From Candidatus Atribacteria bacterium (GTDB taxonomy: Bacteria > Atribacterota > Phoenicimicrobiia > Phoenicimicrobiales > Stramentimicrobiaceae): a stretch of DNA of 64,000 nucleotides. A program made the translations under genes and the position numbers. Positions 43,825 through 54,391 of this stretch are shown in pieces. Each line of letters starts with the position of its first letter. Position 1 is the stretch's first letter. The notes under the pieces are model-generated. The model was not told the origin of the DNA and searched no databases. It worked only from the letters and a program-made list of their open reading frames with translations. Location: contig JAGYIZ010000001.1 in assembly GCA_018402425.1 (NCBI GenBank), forward strand, positions 1-64,000. The letters run 5' to 3'.

Positions 43825-45090
43825 TTATAGATTCAATTTTAGCTCACCCTGTTTATTAAAATTTAATTGGCGGCTGTAATCTTCACATACAATACTTTTA
43901 TTATTCTTCAAATCATCCCAAACTATTTTTGAAACATATATTTTTTCTAAATCTAGAGTATTTTTGATAATAATAATTTTTAGTTTCTGTTTTCTAAAAT
44001 CACCCAAAACCTTTAAACATGTTGTTATGGCATCTTTTTCTGTAGGAAACACCATTGGAATTCTGGACTTCCACAAAAATCCACTGGTAATTGAATTAAT
44101 ATAAGTCGTTTTAAAATCAATTTTATTATATAATTTTTTTGTTATTGCGGTTGCCCATCCTATTCCATGAGCATTGCCGTTACTTTCAGCAGAGAGGTCT
44201 AAAACTAGAATCTCTTTTATTCGAGGTATTGACAAAGTATCACTTCCTCCAATGGCAGCATCAGCAATACCTCCAACAATATTTGAATCCATGCCTGTAC
44301 CACTGATATTCTTCCCAATTTCCCTAATAATCAAAAGATCAATATTATTTACAGGAAGGTAAGGTAAAATTTTTTTAGACTTTATCAATAATTGTTGATC
44401 AATATTTTGAAAATTATCAGGGTTAGCTGCAGATATTTCTAAAATTCGATCATAAGAATTTTCTAGTATACCAATCCCTCCAATAATCGGCAGTTCCTCA
44501 ATTATTTTGTTGGAAAAAAGCATAATATTCCTATGTAAACTTTCAATTCCCAAAGAATGAATTAAACTTGCACCTTTATGATGGCCTAAGCCAATTGCTA
44601 TCATCTTATGCAGACCACTTTCAATAGAAGCCTTGAAACTGGTATGTACTTTAATTCGATTAACAACCAATATTCCATCTAATGACTTTACCAAATCATT
44701 TATATATACCGGCAAACCACTATCTAAGTGTCCTATCACAAAAGAGCTATCACTTGCCCTAACAGGAGCACCTATGTTTTCCTCAGTAATTCCATAATGT
44801 CTTAAAATTTCTAATTGTCCCTGTTTTGTAGCACCACCATGGGAACCCATTGAAGCAATAACAATTGGAGATCCACCACATTTTTTTATTTCGTTAGAAA
44901 TAATAGATATAATTTCATTAATTCTGTCAATTCCTCTACTACCTGCAGTAATGCCAATTTTCATTCCCGGTTTTATTTTTTGACAGATATTTATTTTTTT
45001 AATCTCGCCTTGAATCTTTTCCTCAATATTATCTAATTCTTGAGTTTTAAAAGTTTGTCTAATTAATCTCATTTCAATATCAATACTCAT
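43825..45090 (-). CDS. LarA-superfamily protein (nickel-pincer isomerase-like)
   Basis: A 421-residue protein with an N-terminal GSRGIDRINEII motif and MGSHGGATKQGQLE near residue 80, then HTSFKASIESGLHKM and GLGHHKGA with His residues at the cleft. This matches my memory of the LarA homologues (formerly DUF2088/DUF362-like) that racemise or epimerise hydroxy acids with a nickel-pincer cofactor. No larB/larC/larE cofactor genes are in the window. Fits a hydroxy-acid or sugar-acid catabolic cluster. Confidence 0.65.
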   Translation of the reverse strand: MSIDIEMRLIRQTFKTQELDNIEEKIQGEIKKINICQKIKPGMKIGITAGSRGIDRINEIISIISNEIKKCGGSPIVIASMGSHGGATKQGQLEILRHYGITEENIGAPVRASDSSFVIGHLDSGLPVYINDLVKSLDGILVVNRIKVHTSFKASIESGLHKMIAIGLGHHKGASLIHSLGIESLHRNIMLFSNKIIEELPIIGGIGILENSYDRILEISAANPDNFQNIDQQLLIKSKKILPYLPVNNIDLLIIREIGKNISGTGMDSNIVGGIADAAIGGSDTLSIPRIKEILVLDLSAESNGNAHGIGWATAITKKLYNKIDFKTTYINSITSGFLWKSRIPMVFPTEKDAITTCLKVLGDFRKQKLKIIIIKNTLDLEKIYVSKIVWDDLKNNKSIVCEDYSRQLNFNKQGELKLNL

Positions 45091-45107
45091 ATTTACCCCA
45101 TCAATGA

Positions 45108-45476
45108 CTATAGTACTTTTTTTCTTACCTTCCGGGTTGCCACAAGATCTGCATGTTGTCCTAATACATCTGAAATAATCACCTGTCCAATTTCCACTGG
45201 TGCTTCGACAACAAGTTCATGTGTTTTTTGAGCAACTTGTTTTATATATTTTTTGGGGATTGGTTTGTTTGTTTTAACACTAACCAGCTGATAGTCTCCA
45301 TTTCTGCATTTAACCGAACCGACAAAAGTTCTTAAGGGGTTTTTGATTTCATTCTTAATAAACTCTTCGCCTTTTTTACATTGAGCGCCTTCGATATGTT
45401 TTATTTGCTGCTCATTATACTCTGCTGTAATGCGGCAGCTATTTGGGCAGACAATACAAATAAATTCTTTCTTCAT
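45108..45476 (-). CDS. DUF1667 protein (GlpC-like accessory of flavin dehydrogenases)
   Basis: A 122-residue protein with an N-terminal CIVCPNSC motif and a further Cys in GAQCKKG, typical of DUF1667, which travels with NADH-oxidase-like and GlpA-like flavoproteins. It probably contributes a metal or Fe-S site for electron transfer. Its start overlaps the stop of the upstream oxidoreductase by one base. Confidence 0.8.
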   Translation of the reverse strand: MKKEFICIVCPNSCRITAEYNEQQIKHIEGAQCKKGEEFIKNEIKNPLRTFVGSVKCRNGDYQLVSVKTNKPIPKKYIKQVAQKTHELVVEAPVEIGQVIISDVLGQHADLVATRKVRKKVL

Positions 45477-46708
45477 TAGTTCAACTCCACCTTTAAATGT
45501 TTAATATCAGAGAGTTCAGAAGAAGTTAATTTAATTCTAATCATTTCTGCAGGATTAACTCGGATAAAGGATTTCTCTTTAATAATACGATTATCATTTT
45601 TAAAAACTATTTGCTTTTTTTTACCAGGTTTTTTAACTCTAAACGAAAAAACAGTATCATCTAAATATTGAATACGTTGTGGTAACACATATCGTAGCCC
45701 TTCGCCTATCTCAATGGCTATGTCGTTTTTGGGTTTTAAAAAGCTAGAAAGATATTTCTCTACTCCGCAGGCAATATGTTCTGCTTCCAGAGAAACATTA
45801 TCCACGATATCGTGTACCTGCAGAACATTACCACAGGCAAATATGCCTTTTACTGTGCTTTGACCATATTCATCTACCAATGCACCGCCGGTTAAAGAAT
45901 CCAGTTGTATTCCTGCCATCTTGCTTAGTTCATTTTCTGGAATAAGGCCTACAGATAAAAGCAAAGTATCACAAGGTACCTCTTGACAGGTTGATAAGAT
46001 AACTTTTCCATTATGGTCTACTTCAGCCATGGTAATAGCTTCTACCCTTTTATTTCCCTTTATATCAACCACTGTATGATTCAGATAAAGAGGGATATCA
46101 AAATCAGAAAGACATTGATTAAAATTACGCGGCAACCCACTTCCATAGGGTAGCAATTCTAAAACCATTTTGATTGTAGCCCCTTCTAGCATTAATCGGC
46201 GTGCCATAATTAAACCAATATCTCCAGAGCCAAGTATCACCACTTCCTTGCCAATCATATAATTATGTATATTAATAAGATTCTGAGCTACACCTGCAGT
46301 ATAAATCCCTGTGGGTCTAGTACCTGGAATCCCGATTGCTCCTCTGGTTCTTTCTCTACAACCCATTGCCAGGATAATTGATTTTGCTTTGTATTTTTTT
46401 AATCCTGATTTGTTTACTACTGTTAACACTTTTTGACTTGTTATATCAATTACCATGCTATCGAGAAGATATGCTATTTCTTGTTTTTCCACCTGGTCCA
46501 CATACTTCTGGGCGTATTCGGGTCCAGTATAAGAATGTTGAAACTTAATTAATCCAAAACCATCATGAATACATTGTTTTAAAATTCCACCAAGGGCAGA
46601 TTCTCTCTCAATAATAAGAATATCTTCGATTCCTTTATCTCGACAAGCAACAGCAGCAGCCAATCCAGCCGCTCCCCCACCAATAATCACAACATCTTTA
46701 TTAATCAT
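45476..46708 (-). CDS. NAD(P)/FAD-dependent oxidoreductase (NADH-oxidase-like)
   Basis: A 410-residue two-dinucleotide-fold flavoprotein: N-terminal FAD site IIGGGAAGLAAAVA, second site VVILGSGDIGLIMARR, and FACGNVLQVHD closing the FAD domain. It forms a set with the GlpA-like protein (four-base overlap upstream) and DUF1667 (one-base overlap downstream), the arrangement seen in Firmicutes and Thermotogales for anaerobic glycerol-3-phosphate or related hydroxy-acid oxidation. Confidence 0.85.
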   Translation of the reverse strand: MINKDVVIIGGGAAGLAAAVACRDKGIEDILIIERESALGGILKQCIHDGFGLIKFQHSYTGPEYAQKYVDQVEKQEIAYLLDSMVIDITSQKVLTVVNKSGLKKYKAKSIILAMGCRERTRGAIGIPGTRPTGIYTAGVAQNLINIHNYMIGKEVVILGSGDIGLIMARRLMLEGATIKMVLELLPYGSGLPRNFNQCLSDFDIPLYLNHTVVDIKGNKRVEAITMAEVDHNGKVILSTCQEVPCDTLLLSVGLIPENELSKMAGIQLDSLTGGALVDEYGQSTVKGIFACGNVLQVHDIVDNVSLEAEHIACGVEKYLSSFLKPKNDIAIEIGEGLRYVLPQRIQYLDDTVFSFRVKKPGKKKQIVFKNDNRIIKEKSFIRVNPAEMIRIKLTSSELSDIKHLKVELN

Positions 46709-48198
46709 AAAGCTGGCTCTCCATTACTACGATTTCCAGTTAACATATAAGATTCTGATCCTCTTAAAAGAAAATCATCCCATTTATAGTTATATTTCTC
46801 TTTTAATAATTCCATAATCCTGGTCTGGCAATATCCGCCCTGACATCGCCCCATCATGGCTCGTGAACGATATTTAATAGAAATGAGACTCCTAGCCCCT
46901 AACGGATTGTCTATCGCCTGTAATATTTCTCTTTTGGTTACCTGTTCACATCGGCAGATAACTTCTCCATAATCAGGATCCTGTTCGACAAGCTTTCTTT
47001 TTGTCTCCTCATCCTGTTCTTCAAAACGAAGAATCCCTTTTCGATAAGGATTAAAATCGGGATTAGTAGATAATTTTTCTTTTTTATCAATCATTGCAAC
47101 TACTTCTTTAGCAATAGGATAAGCAGCAGTTAATCCAGGTGATTCTATGCCAATTAAATTAATCATATTAGGTACTTCTTCACTTTCTTCTATTACATAA
47201 TCTCTGTATCCTCCCTGTGATGGAGGCGTCTGTTTAGATCTAATTCCGGCATAATTCCTAATAAAGTACTTAGGAGAAATAGCTGGTAAAAACTTTTGAG
47301 CTTCTTTGCACAATTTAGAAAGAACTTCCATTGTTACGGCATAGTTGTTACGTTTATTAGTATCAATATATTCATTACTTGGACCTATTAAAACATTTCC
47401 ATCAACTGTTGGGGTAAGATGAATTCCTAGACCACCTTCTTCAATGTGAGGAACAGGATAAATCAAATGGTTCATAAGAGATGAGGCATTTTTATCAAGA
47501 ACATAATACTCACCTCTACAGGGATAAATACGATAGCGATCAATACCTGCCATCCTGGCAATCTTATCACAGTACACTCCAGTACTATTAATAAGATAGT
47601 CAGTTATAAATTGCTTATTTTGGGTTTTAAGGACAAACTCACCGCTAGATTTTTTTTCAATATTTTCTACTTCAGTATTAAGGTAAAAGTGAACGCCATT
47701 TTTTAGAGCATTTTCTGCCAAGGCAATAGTATAAAGATAGGGAGAGGTAATAGCTGTTTCTGGAGATAAAAGAGCTGCAACACCTCGAACATTAGGCTCT
47801 AATTTTCTAATTTCTTGTTCATCAATAATATCCAGGTTTTTTACACCATTGCGTTCACCCTGCTTTTTTAGTTTTTTTAATCCTGCAATTTCACTATTAT
47901 TTTTGGCAACAACTAATTTACCCGTCTTCTTAAAAAGTACGTCTAATTCCTGAGCTATACTATGAAATAATTGATTACCCTCTTCACAGTACTTGGCCAT
48001 CAGGGTTCCGGGTTGATTATTAAAGCCCGCATGAATTACCCCGCTATTACGACAACTAGATCCCCATCCTACATCGCTTTCTTTTTCCAATACAGCAATT
48101 CTTACTTTAAATCGGGATAATTCACGGGCAATGGAACAACCTACAACACCTGCACCAACAATAATTGCATCGAACTGATTTTCTGTGTTTTTATTCAT
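46705..48198 (-). CDS. FAD-dependent hydroxy-acid/glycerol-3-phosphate dehydrogenase (GlpA-like)
   Basis: A 497-residue DAO-fold flavoprotein. The FAD-binding GAGVVGCSIARELSR lies at the N terminus, with GSSCRNSGVIHAG around residue 50. A C-terminal BFD-like [2Fe-2S] domain has ICRCEQVTK and MGRCQGGYC. That domain makes it a GlpA-type dehydrogenase feeding electrons into the neighbouring flavoprotein. The substrate could be sn-glycerol 3-phosphate or an L-2-hydroxy acid. It is first in the 48198-43825 operon. Confidence 0.85.
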   Translation of the reverse strand: MNKNTENQFDAIIVGAGVVGCSIARELSRFKVRIAVLEKESDVGWGSSCRNSGVIHAGFNNQPGTLMAKYCEEGNQLFHSIAQELDVLFKKTGKLVVAKNNSEIAGLKKLKKQGERNGVKNLDIIDEQEIRKLEPNVRGVAALLSPETAITSPYLYTIALAENALKNGVHFYLNTEVENIEKKSSGEFVLKTQNKQFITDYLINSTGVYCDKIARMAGIDRYRIYPCRGEYYVLDKNASSLMNHLIYPVPHIEEGGLGIHLTPTVDGNVLIGPSNEYIDTNKRNNYAVTMEVLSKLCKEAQKFLPAISPKYFIRNYAGIRSKQTPPSQGGYRDYVIEESEEVPNMINLIGIESPGLTAAYPIAKEVVAMIDKKEKLSTNPDFNPYRKGILRFEEQDEETKRKLVEQDPDYGEVICRCEQVTKREILQAIDNPLGARSLISIKYRSRAMMGRCQGGYCQTRIMELLKEKYNYKWDDFLLRGSESYMLTGNRSNGEPAL

Positions 48199-48394
48199 TA
48201 CTGTTTCCTTGCTATATCAAAATTACTTTATCTGTACTGCTTTATTAATAAAATTTAAAGAATGCTTTAATTATTTATATATTTATAATTTTCAGAATCG
48301 TTATTAATTAATTTAACCTATTGTTCCTGATCTATTTCATTTATGGTTGATTCTTTGCTCTCTCTAAATGTCTAATCAAATTACTTAACACTAA

Positions 48395-48983
48395 TTTTTC
48401 ATTTTTCTTTGAATTGCATGAATAATTGCTATGTGTTCTTCAATTGATTGAGAAAAGAATGATTGTCAATAAGAAAAAACCGCGCAGCCAATGAACTTTT
48501 TCCTGTATAGAGGCTAATAACTTAATTAACATTTGGTTGTTACAATGTTGGACCAATAAATCATGAAATTCTTTGTCTAAAGATAAATATTCTAAACGAA
48601 CAGATTTTTCAGATGATTCTAATTTAAATCGTTCAAATTTTGTGGCTATCTGGTTTGGTGTCTGATGACTGCCTCAAAGATTTCTGAATAGCAAGGGATT
48701 CAAGTGTTCCCTGATTTCAAAAATATCTTCTTCTTTTCCGAAAAGAGAAATTACTTTAGCGCCTTTTCTGGGTAAAATTTTAATAAAACCATCTCTTTCC
48801 AGCTGGGTCAGAAATCACTTCTCTAATTGGGGCACGACTAATTTCCATAGCATCTGCTAATTCCTCATTCTCTTAACCAGCTTCACTGGCTTTATATTGC
48901 CTTGAATAATTTGTTTTTATATTTTCATAAGCAATTTCTTTAATTGAAGATGGGCATTCTAAGTCTTAAAAATGTTCTTTCAT
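48395..48983 (-). pseudogene. GntR (FadR/FCD subfamily) regulator, frames broken
   Basis: Minus-strand segments in more than one frame match one GntR regulator: AYENIKT and IIQGNIKP near the start, ELADAMEISRAPIRE (the recognition region), then LERDGFIKILPRKGAKV and ISLFGKEEDIFEI. In-frame stops and missing bases interrupt it at several points (an early TAA just after MKEHF, others near 48880 and 48815). It stands beside the catabolic cluster, which it may have controlled. The rest of the 48199-49229 gap shows no gene. Confidence 0.7.
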
Positions 48984-49229
48984 TTTTATCTGTCCTTATT
49001 CGTAATTATGAAATAAGTTAAATTTATTCTATATCGTATACTGTAGATTGTCAACAATCTACAAGAACATTTTCAATATAATGTTAAAAATTAAGTTTTT
49101 AAATGATCTGAAAACTAAAAAGATATGATGCTTAAGTTTATAATTTTTCAAAAATCTAACATATGCAGATTAGAACCTTTTGAGGGATTATGTAATTATA
49201 AAACTAATTTTTCATAATATTTCTTACAT

Positions 49230-49926
49230 TCCAGGTAGCCTTTTTACCTCATCGGGTTTAGTAATTCCTGGAAATTACCTGATTGGACAATCTTACCGGT
49301 TTGAATAACATATCCTCATTAGCGATCTCCAGTGCTTCCTGCGCTCTGCTCCACCAGTAATACTGTAGTCCCTCGTTGGTTAATTCTAACAATCGTCTCC
49401 ATAACAGTTTCAACCAATGAAGGCATTAAGCTAATGATAGTTCATCCAACATCAAGCTCAGGATTAGACATTAAACCTCTGGCAATGGCCAGCATTTGCT
49501 GTTCTCCTCCACTCAGGGTTTCCGCTATTTGCTTTTTCTTTCTTCTAGAATAGGGAAGAGTTCCAGAATTTTGCTCTTTTTCTTCTCTCAACCTCATCAC
49601 GATCATTTTCAATATAAGCTCTAACTCTAAATTCTCCACACTGTTAATTTAGCAAATAATCTCGGCCTTCCAGTATATAGCTGATTCCTTTCCGGATAGT
49701 CATATTGGCTGGCAAATGAGAAATATCCTTGTCTTTAAATTTAATCGTTCCTGATTTTGGATGAATCAGGTAGCAATCGTTTTCATGATGGTGCTCTTAC
49801 CAGCACCGTTTGCTCCTACAATGAAACAGCTCTTTTCTTTTTTACTTCAAATGAGATACCAAAAATAACAAGGACATTATCATAAGCACAATGAATATTA
49901 TCAACTCTCAGTATAGTTTTAGACAT
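49230..49926 (-). pseudogene. livF: Branched-chain amino acid ABC transporter ATPase LivF, broken
   Basis: Starts MSKTILRVDNIHCAYDN at 49926; Walker A IVGANGAGKST is intact, then frame changes occur. ISYILEGRD and LSGGEQQMLAIARGL with the ABC signature and Walker B region MSNPEL lie in different frames. The gene is recognisable over its full length but cannot be read through. Confidence 0.8.
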
Positions 49927-49929
49927 GTT

Positions 49930-50672
49930 TTTCTCCCTCTTGCTAACGTACTGAAACTTCTTGCTGTATTTTTTACCCAAATAGCTTCAATTACGCGTTC
50001 ATTTTGAATAACGGCCTTAGGAATTGATCTTCAGCTATTTTTATTCCTCCTGAACTACAACAACCTTATCAGCAATTGGCATAATTGCTTCCATAATATG
50101 TTCAACAACTAAAAAGTAATACCTTTACTCCTTAAATTCTTAATTAAATTAACTTGATTCATTGACTTCGGTAGAAGTGAGGCCAGCCATACATTCATCC
50201 AGCATTAACAATTTTGGACCGTTGCCAATGCTCGAGCCAACTCAACCCGCTTTTTCAGCCCAGCCGCAGATCACCAGCTCGTACATCTTTCATTTTTGAT
50301 AAATAACAAAGATCTATACATTGTTCAGCAATTTCACTGGCCTGCTAAAACCATTTTCTCTTAGATAAGCTCAATCAATACATTATCAAACACAGACATC
50401 TCTTTGGGAATTGAACAATCTGAAAATGTACGAACCGCACCGAGCGAGCTACTTTGAGGGGATAACATAGTTATGTCAGAACCATCAAAAACAATCTTAC
50501 CATTACTGAGTTTCGCCATCATGCGGTTATACAATTAAAAATTATTGGTCTTACCTGCGCCATTAAGACCAATCAACCCCTGTAATACCTTCTTCTACAT
50601 CAAGGAAACTTTATTGTTTGCTACAGGAACAAATTTTTAGTTATTTCGTGAACTTCTAATAATGACAATTTG
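49930..50672 (-). pseudogene. livG: Branched-chain amino acid ABC transporter ATPase LivG, broken
   Basis: Segments LSLLEVHEITK at the start, then GLIGLNGAGKT with an immediate frame loss, and farther on signature and Walker B fragments and the LivG-type ending before livF. Several single-base indels are required. The Walker A reads LNGAGK where PNGAGK is usual. Confidence 0.75.
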
Positions 50673-50696
50673 ATTTTACCCCCACAATTATTAATA

Positions 50697-51692
50697 TCAG
50701 ATTCGGATGAAAATTATTTTCTGGTTTTTATAATTGATATATTCATTAACTAATCCCATATTCCACTTAGGCTGCCTCACCATAATTAGAATAATAAGTA
50801 AGCCAAACAACATTAAATCAATGCCACTTCCCAGACCACCCCACAGAACACGCGTATATTCCACCTCTGGGGTATTAAAATCATTACACCCAATGGACCA
50901 TAAAAATACAGAAAGCACCTCAATATTGTTACCAATACAAAAACCATCGATACCTGTAGTGACATGACATTGAAGGGGTCTACCCGTAAGTTATACTGGA
51001 CAAAAAAGCACCACAAAAAGCTGCCAGAAATGCAGAAAGTGCCATAGCAGAAAGTTTCACTAATGTACTATTGATGCCAGTTGCCTCAGCGGTTTCACCG
51101 GTGCTTCCCCTTACCGCCTTGGTAATAACCATCGGTTTTTTTCAATATAACGAACGGTACTAAAAATGACAACAAATAATATTAAGCACCATAATAATAA
51201 GGTATTTTGGTTCTATACCACGCCAAAATTTTCAATGATATCAACCAAAGATAATCAAGCCCAATACACACCCACGTTACCCAATACCAAACCATAAATA
51301 GACGATTAAATATTTCAACAATAGCGAAGGTAGCAATAGCAAAGTAATGGCCTTTTAATTTAAAGCGAGGATGGCTGATTAGTACAGCAACTACCGCATA
51401 GCAATAGGGCTCCAATAATTCCCGGCCATGGTGTTAATTAAATTGACAACTGCCATTCCGGCACCATAGCGCCAATCCCAAAAAACTGAGTGCCCGAAAG
51501 AGACCTGCCCACCATATCCTCAATAATATTCCATGCTTGGTATGCTGGCATACAATAAATCAGAATAAGAACATGTTGGGTAAGAACTGTTTTGCAGAAA
51601 CTAGGGGAATAAACGGCAGTATGATTAAAAATATAATCAATATATACCAAGATAAATCCTGTTTTATTCTTATTTTTCTCACTAATCACCAT
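50697..51692 (-). pseudogene. livM: Branched-chain amino acid ABC transporter permease LivM, broken
   Basis: Starts MVISEKNKNKTGF at 51692. Recognisable pieces are GQVSFG-like text near 51490, HPRFKLKGHYFAIATFA around 51370, and the C-terminal YTRVLWGGLGSGIDLMLFG before 50697. These sit in different frames with indels near 51480, 51420, 51180, 51010 and 50890. Hydrophobicity is preserved throughout. Confidence 0.78.
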
Positions 51693-52542
51693 CAAAAATC
51701 CTTTTGGTTTAAACATGATTACTACTAGATATGGCCGAACAACAACATATTTAAATACAGGTGCGATATAAAAACCGCCAAAGGCTTCCACCAAACCAAT
51801 AGTCAATGCCGCTAGCAATGCACCCGACATACTACCAAATCCACCCATAGCAACACATACGAAGGCAGTCAAACCGAACAATCCACCCACTTCCGGATGA
51901 ACTGCCAAAATGTAAGATGGCAATAAACCGCCTGCTATGCCTACATGTTCCACCTATACCAAAAACCAGAGCAAAAATTCTTTCAGTTTTAATTCCCATC
52001 AGCTCAGCTGCCTCTTTATCCATGGCAGTTGCCTGGATTGCCCAACCAAGTCTTGTACGTTTGATAATATAATAGATGATAAAAACAACCACCAGGGCAA
52101 ACATACTTGTTATCAGTTGGGGCATCGGTAAAACAACATCACCCAGGATTATGCTTTTGCCTTCTAAAATAGTATCATTCAAAAGACGAAAATTGGGAGA
52201 GAATCTATTCAGTGCAAAGTTCTTTAAAACCATTGACAAGCCAAAAGTTGCCAGCAAAGCAGAGAGAGGAGGTCCACTAAGACAATGATGAATAATTAAC
52301 TTATAGGTCAAATAACCAAGAATAAAGCAGAATACTCCTGATGCAACCCAGGAAATTATCGGATCAACATTTACAAGAAAACCTAGCCAATAACTAACAT
52401 ACATGCCGGCCATCAAAAACTCACCATGGGCAAAATTCAAGACATCCATCACACCCCAGATTAAGCTCAATCCCGAGGCTACCAGGGCATAAACCATACC
52501 AGTCAATAACCCATCAATAGCTACCTGAAAAAATATAGACAT
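51682..52542 (-). pseudogene. livH: Branched-chain amino acid ABC transporter permease LivH, two frame breaks
   Basis: The first 195 residues are continuous (GLSLIWGVMDVLNFAHGEFLM, the LivH hallmark, is near residue 24). The frame changes near 51950 to read GIAGGLLPSYILAV, GGFGSMSGALLAA, and ends KPKGF with a T run one base short: with six T instead of five the gene would end KPKGFFDGD-stop at 51682. The apparent fusion to livM is produced by this break. Confidence 0.85.
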
Positions 52543-52576
52543 TTAGATATCTCCTTTTATTTAGCAGTACAATCCA

Positions 52577-52618
52577 CGGTGGTAAGAATAAACATCTATT
52601 AATTTATTCTTACCACCG
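52577..52618. terminator. Stem-loop between livK and livH
   Basis: A perfect 16-bp stem (52577-52592 with 52603-52618, loop of ten) without a T tail on the minus strand. In liv operons such a hairpin typically lets livK accumulate over the permease genes by partial termination or mRNA protection. Confidence 0.65.
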
Positions 52619-52670
52619 CAATTTTTGGTCTATTTTTGTATGTTTATCTTATCACTATTGCCTGGTTTAA

Positions 52671-53939
52671 TTAACGTTCATCCCAGGGAATCATAGGGAA
52701 TACAATATCATGTGTTGCTAAATCAGCTGGGAATACGCGTTTGTATTCTCCTCCCTGTAACTGAGTCATCATGCTCATTGCTTTTGAATTCTGACCGCCT
52801 TCTACAAAAGCTACTTTTCCACCCATTGATAAAGGAGATTCCCATTCGTGTGCATATAAAGTCTCGCTGACTTTATCATAATCCAGAGTGCCAGCTTCTT
52901 CAATAGCCTGGGCTAAAATAAAGGTTGCTACAGCTTCTTGAATAGAATCACTATCAAAAGGTACACTTGGGTCAATTAATGTCTTGTAAATATCTTCAAC
53001 AGCAGCAACTGCAGGCATCAACTCGGCAAATTCAGGTGAATAACCAGTACCACCCATAAAGTAATTGGCATCATCACCAAGCTGTTCAGTAATAACCGGG
53101 TCCTGATAACCGGTACAATAATTCATACAGATTTTTGGCAGCCAATTCATCTGTTTCATCGTTTTAACCCATAGAGTGTAATCTCCACCTAAACATGCAC
53201 CAAAAACGGCATCAGGATTCTTGGCCTTTAAAGTTTGCACTTCACTATTCATGTTTGTCGCACCAGGGCTAAATGGAACATCAGCAATCACCTCAAACCC
53301 AGCCTCTTCTGCAGCTAATTTACCTTCATCAGCAGCATGCTTACCAAATTCAGTATTCTCATATATAATCCCGATGGTATGTAAATCAGCATCTTGAGTT
53401 TCATTCATCCATTCCATGACATCACAAAATTCAATAGACTCTGTCTTATCAGTTGGAGCCATGCGGAAGAAATATTTCAGTCCACGTTCAGTCAAAGCAG
53501 CTGAACTGGAACAACCACACATGAAAATTTTCCCCTGTCTCTCCGCTACAAAACTTGCCGGGTTCGTACAAGCACTATTATAACTTCCTACAATGGCATA
53601 TACATTTTCTTGATTGAATAATCTTTCTGCTTCAGTTTTAGCAATATCAGGTTTGGCTTGATGATCGGCATGTACTAAAACAATTTTATATCCATCAAGA
53701 ATGCCTTCCTGTTCTGCTAAAGGCACATCGCATTCGGGATGTGAATTATTAATGACTTCAACAGCAGTTTCAACAGCAGTCTTGCAACGACTCCCTGCCA
53801 AAGCACATGAACCGGTTAATGGGAAAAGAGTACCAATCTTAATTATTTTTTCTTGTGCAAAAGCAACACTACTTATCAAACTAAACATCAAAATAATTGT
53901 CAGGAAAACAAGCAAGCTTTTTTTTGTAAAATTATTCAT
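52671..53939 (-). CDS. livK: Branched-chain amino acid ABC transporter substrate-binding protein LivK
   Basis: A 422-residue periplasmic or lipid-anchored type I binding protein. Signal peptide about residues 1-29 (ending AFAQ), then KIGTLFPLTGSCALAG and IVGSYNSACT, typical of the Leu/Ile/Val-binding family. AAGGAGG lies seven bases before the ATG. Unlike its partner genes it has an intact frame. Nearby KorDABC and Ptb/Buk suggest that the ligand is a branched-chain or related amino acid. Confidence 0.92.
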   Translation of the reverse strand: MNNFTKKSLLVFLTIILMFSLISSVAFAQEKIIKIGTLFPLTGSCALAGSRCKTAVETAVEVINNSHPECDVPLAEQEGILDGYKIVLVHADHQAKPDIAKTEAERLFNQENVYAIVGSYNSACTNPASFVAERQGKIFMCGCSSSAALTERGLKYFFRMAPTDKTESIEFCDVMEWMNETQDADLHTIGIIYENTEFGKHAADEGKLAAEEAGFEVIADVPFSPGATNMNSEVQTLKAKNPDAVFGACLGGDYTLWVKTMKQMNWLPKICMNYCTGYQDPVITEQLGDDANYFMGGTGYSPEFAELMPAVAAVEDIYKTLIDPSVPFDSDSIQEAVATFILAQAIEEAGTLDYDKVSETLYAHEWESPLSMGGKVAFVEGGQNSKAMSMMTQLQGGEYKRVFPADLATHDIVFPMIPWDER

Positions 53940-54391
53940 TTTATTCCTCCTTGAATCTTTTTAAATAGCTATTTAAACAATTAAGAATATTACTAATGTT
54001 CTATAGTTTTTTTATCACTCCTCCTCTCTAATTCTGATTTAATATTAAGAAGAGCTGTACATGTAATGGAATGTTATCACTATCAAATCTTTAATTAGCT
54101 CTGTTAAAATTCATAATTTTTGCAAAAAAAAATAAGAAGCAATTAACTTAAAACAGAAAAATTCACTAACAGAAGATAATTATAATCAAAAAATTGAGAA
54201 AATGTAGCTCTTTTCGTTGAGGTTAAGGTGAAAAATGAATTTTTTTGTTAAAAATCATGTTAAATAATCCAATCAAATTTATATTTAATTATCCAATTAC
54301 CTTATATGTAAATATTATACCTAAAATAATTTTCTTTTTCAAAATTAATTTATGAATATTTTAGCTAAAATTATTTTTTCACTTTGACTGA
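53940..54391. other. livK upstream region
   Basis: This 452-base gap contains a minus-strand promoter (54314-54342) and a leader of about 365 nt. An AGGAGG at about 54029-54024 is followed only by a GTG too close for initiation and a stop five codons on. I see no recognised riboswitch, though the leader length is unusual. Confidence 0.5.
54314..54342 (-). promoter_or_regulatory. Promoter candidate for livK
   Basis: Minus-strand TTGAAA (54342-54337), a 17-bp spacer and a perfect TATAAT (54319-54314). The predicted start near 54307 gives a long leader. Confidence 0.6.

Noticed and set aside
51438-51953. A fused LivH-LivM protein
   Set aside because: The fusion arises from a T run one base short and a break near 51950; restoring one T gives a normal stop for LivH, and LivM has its own ATG at 51692.
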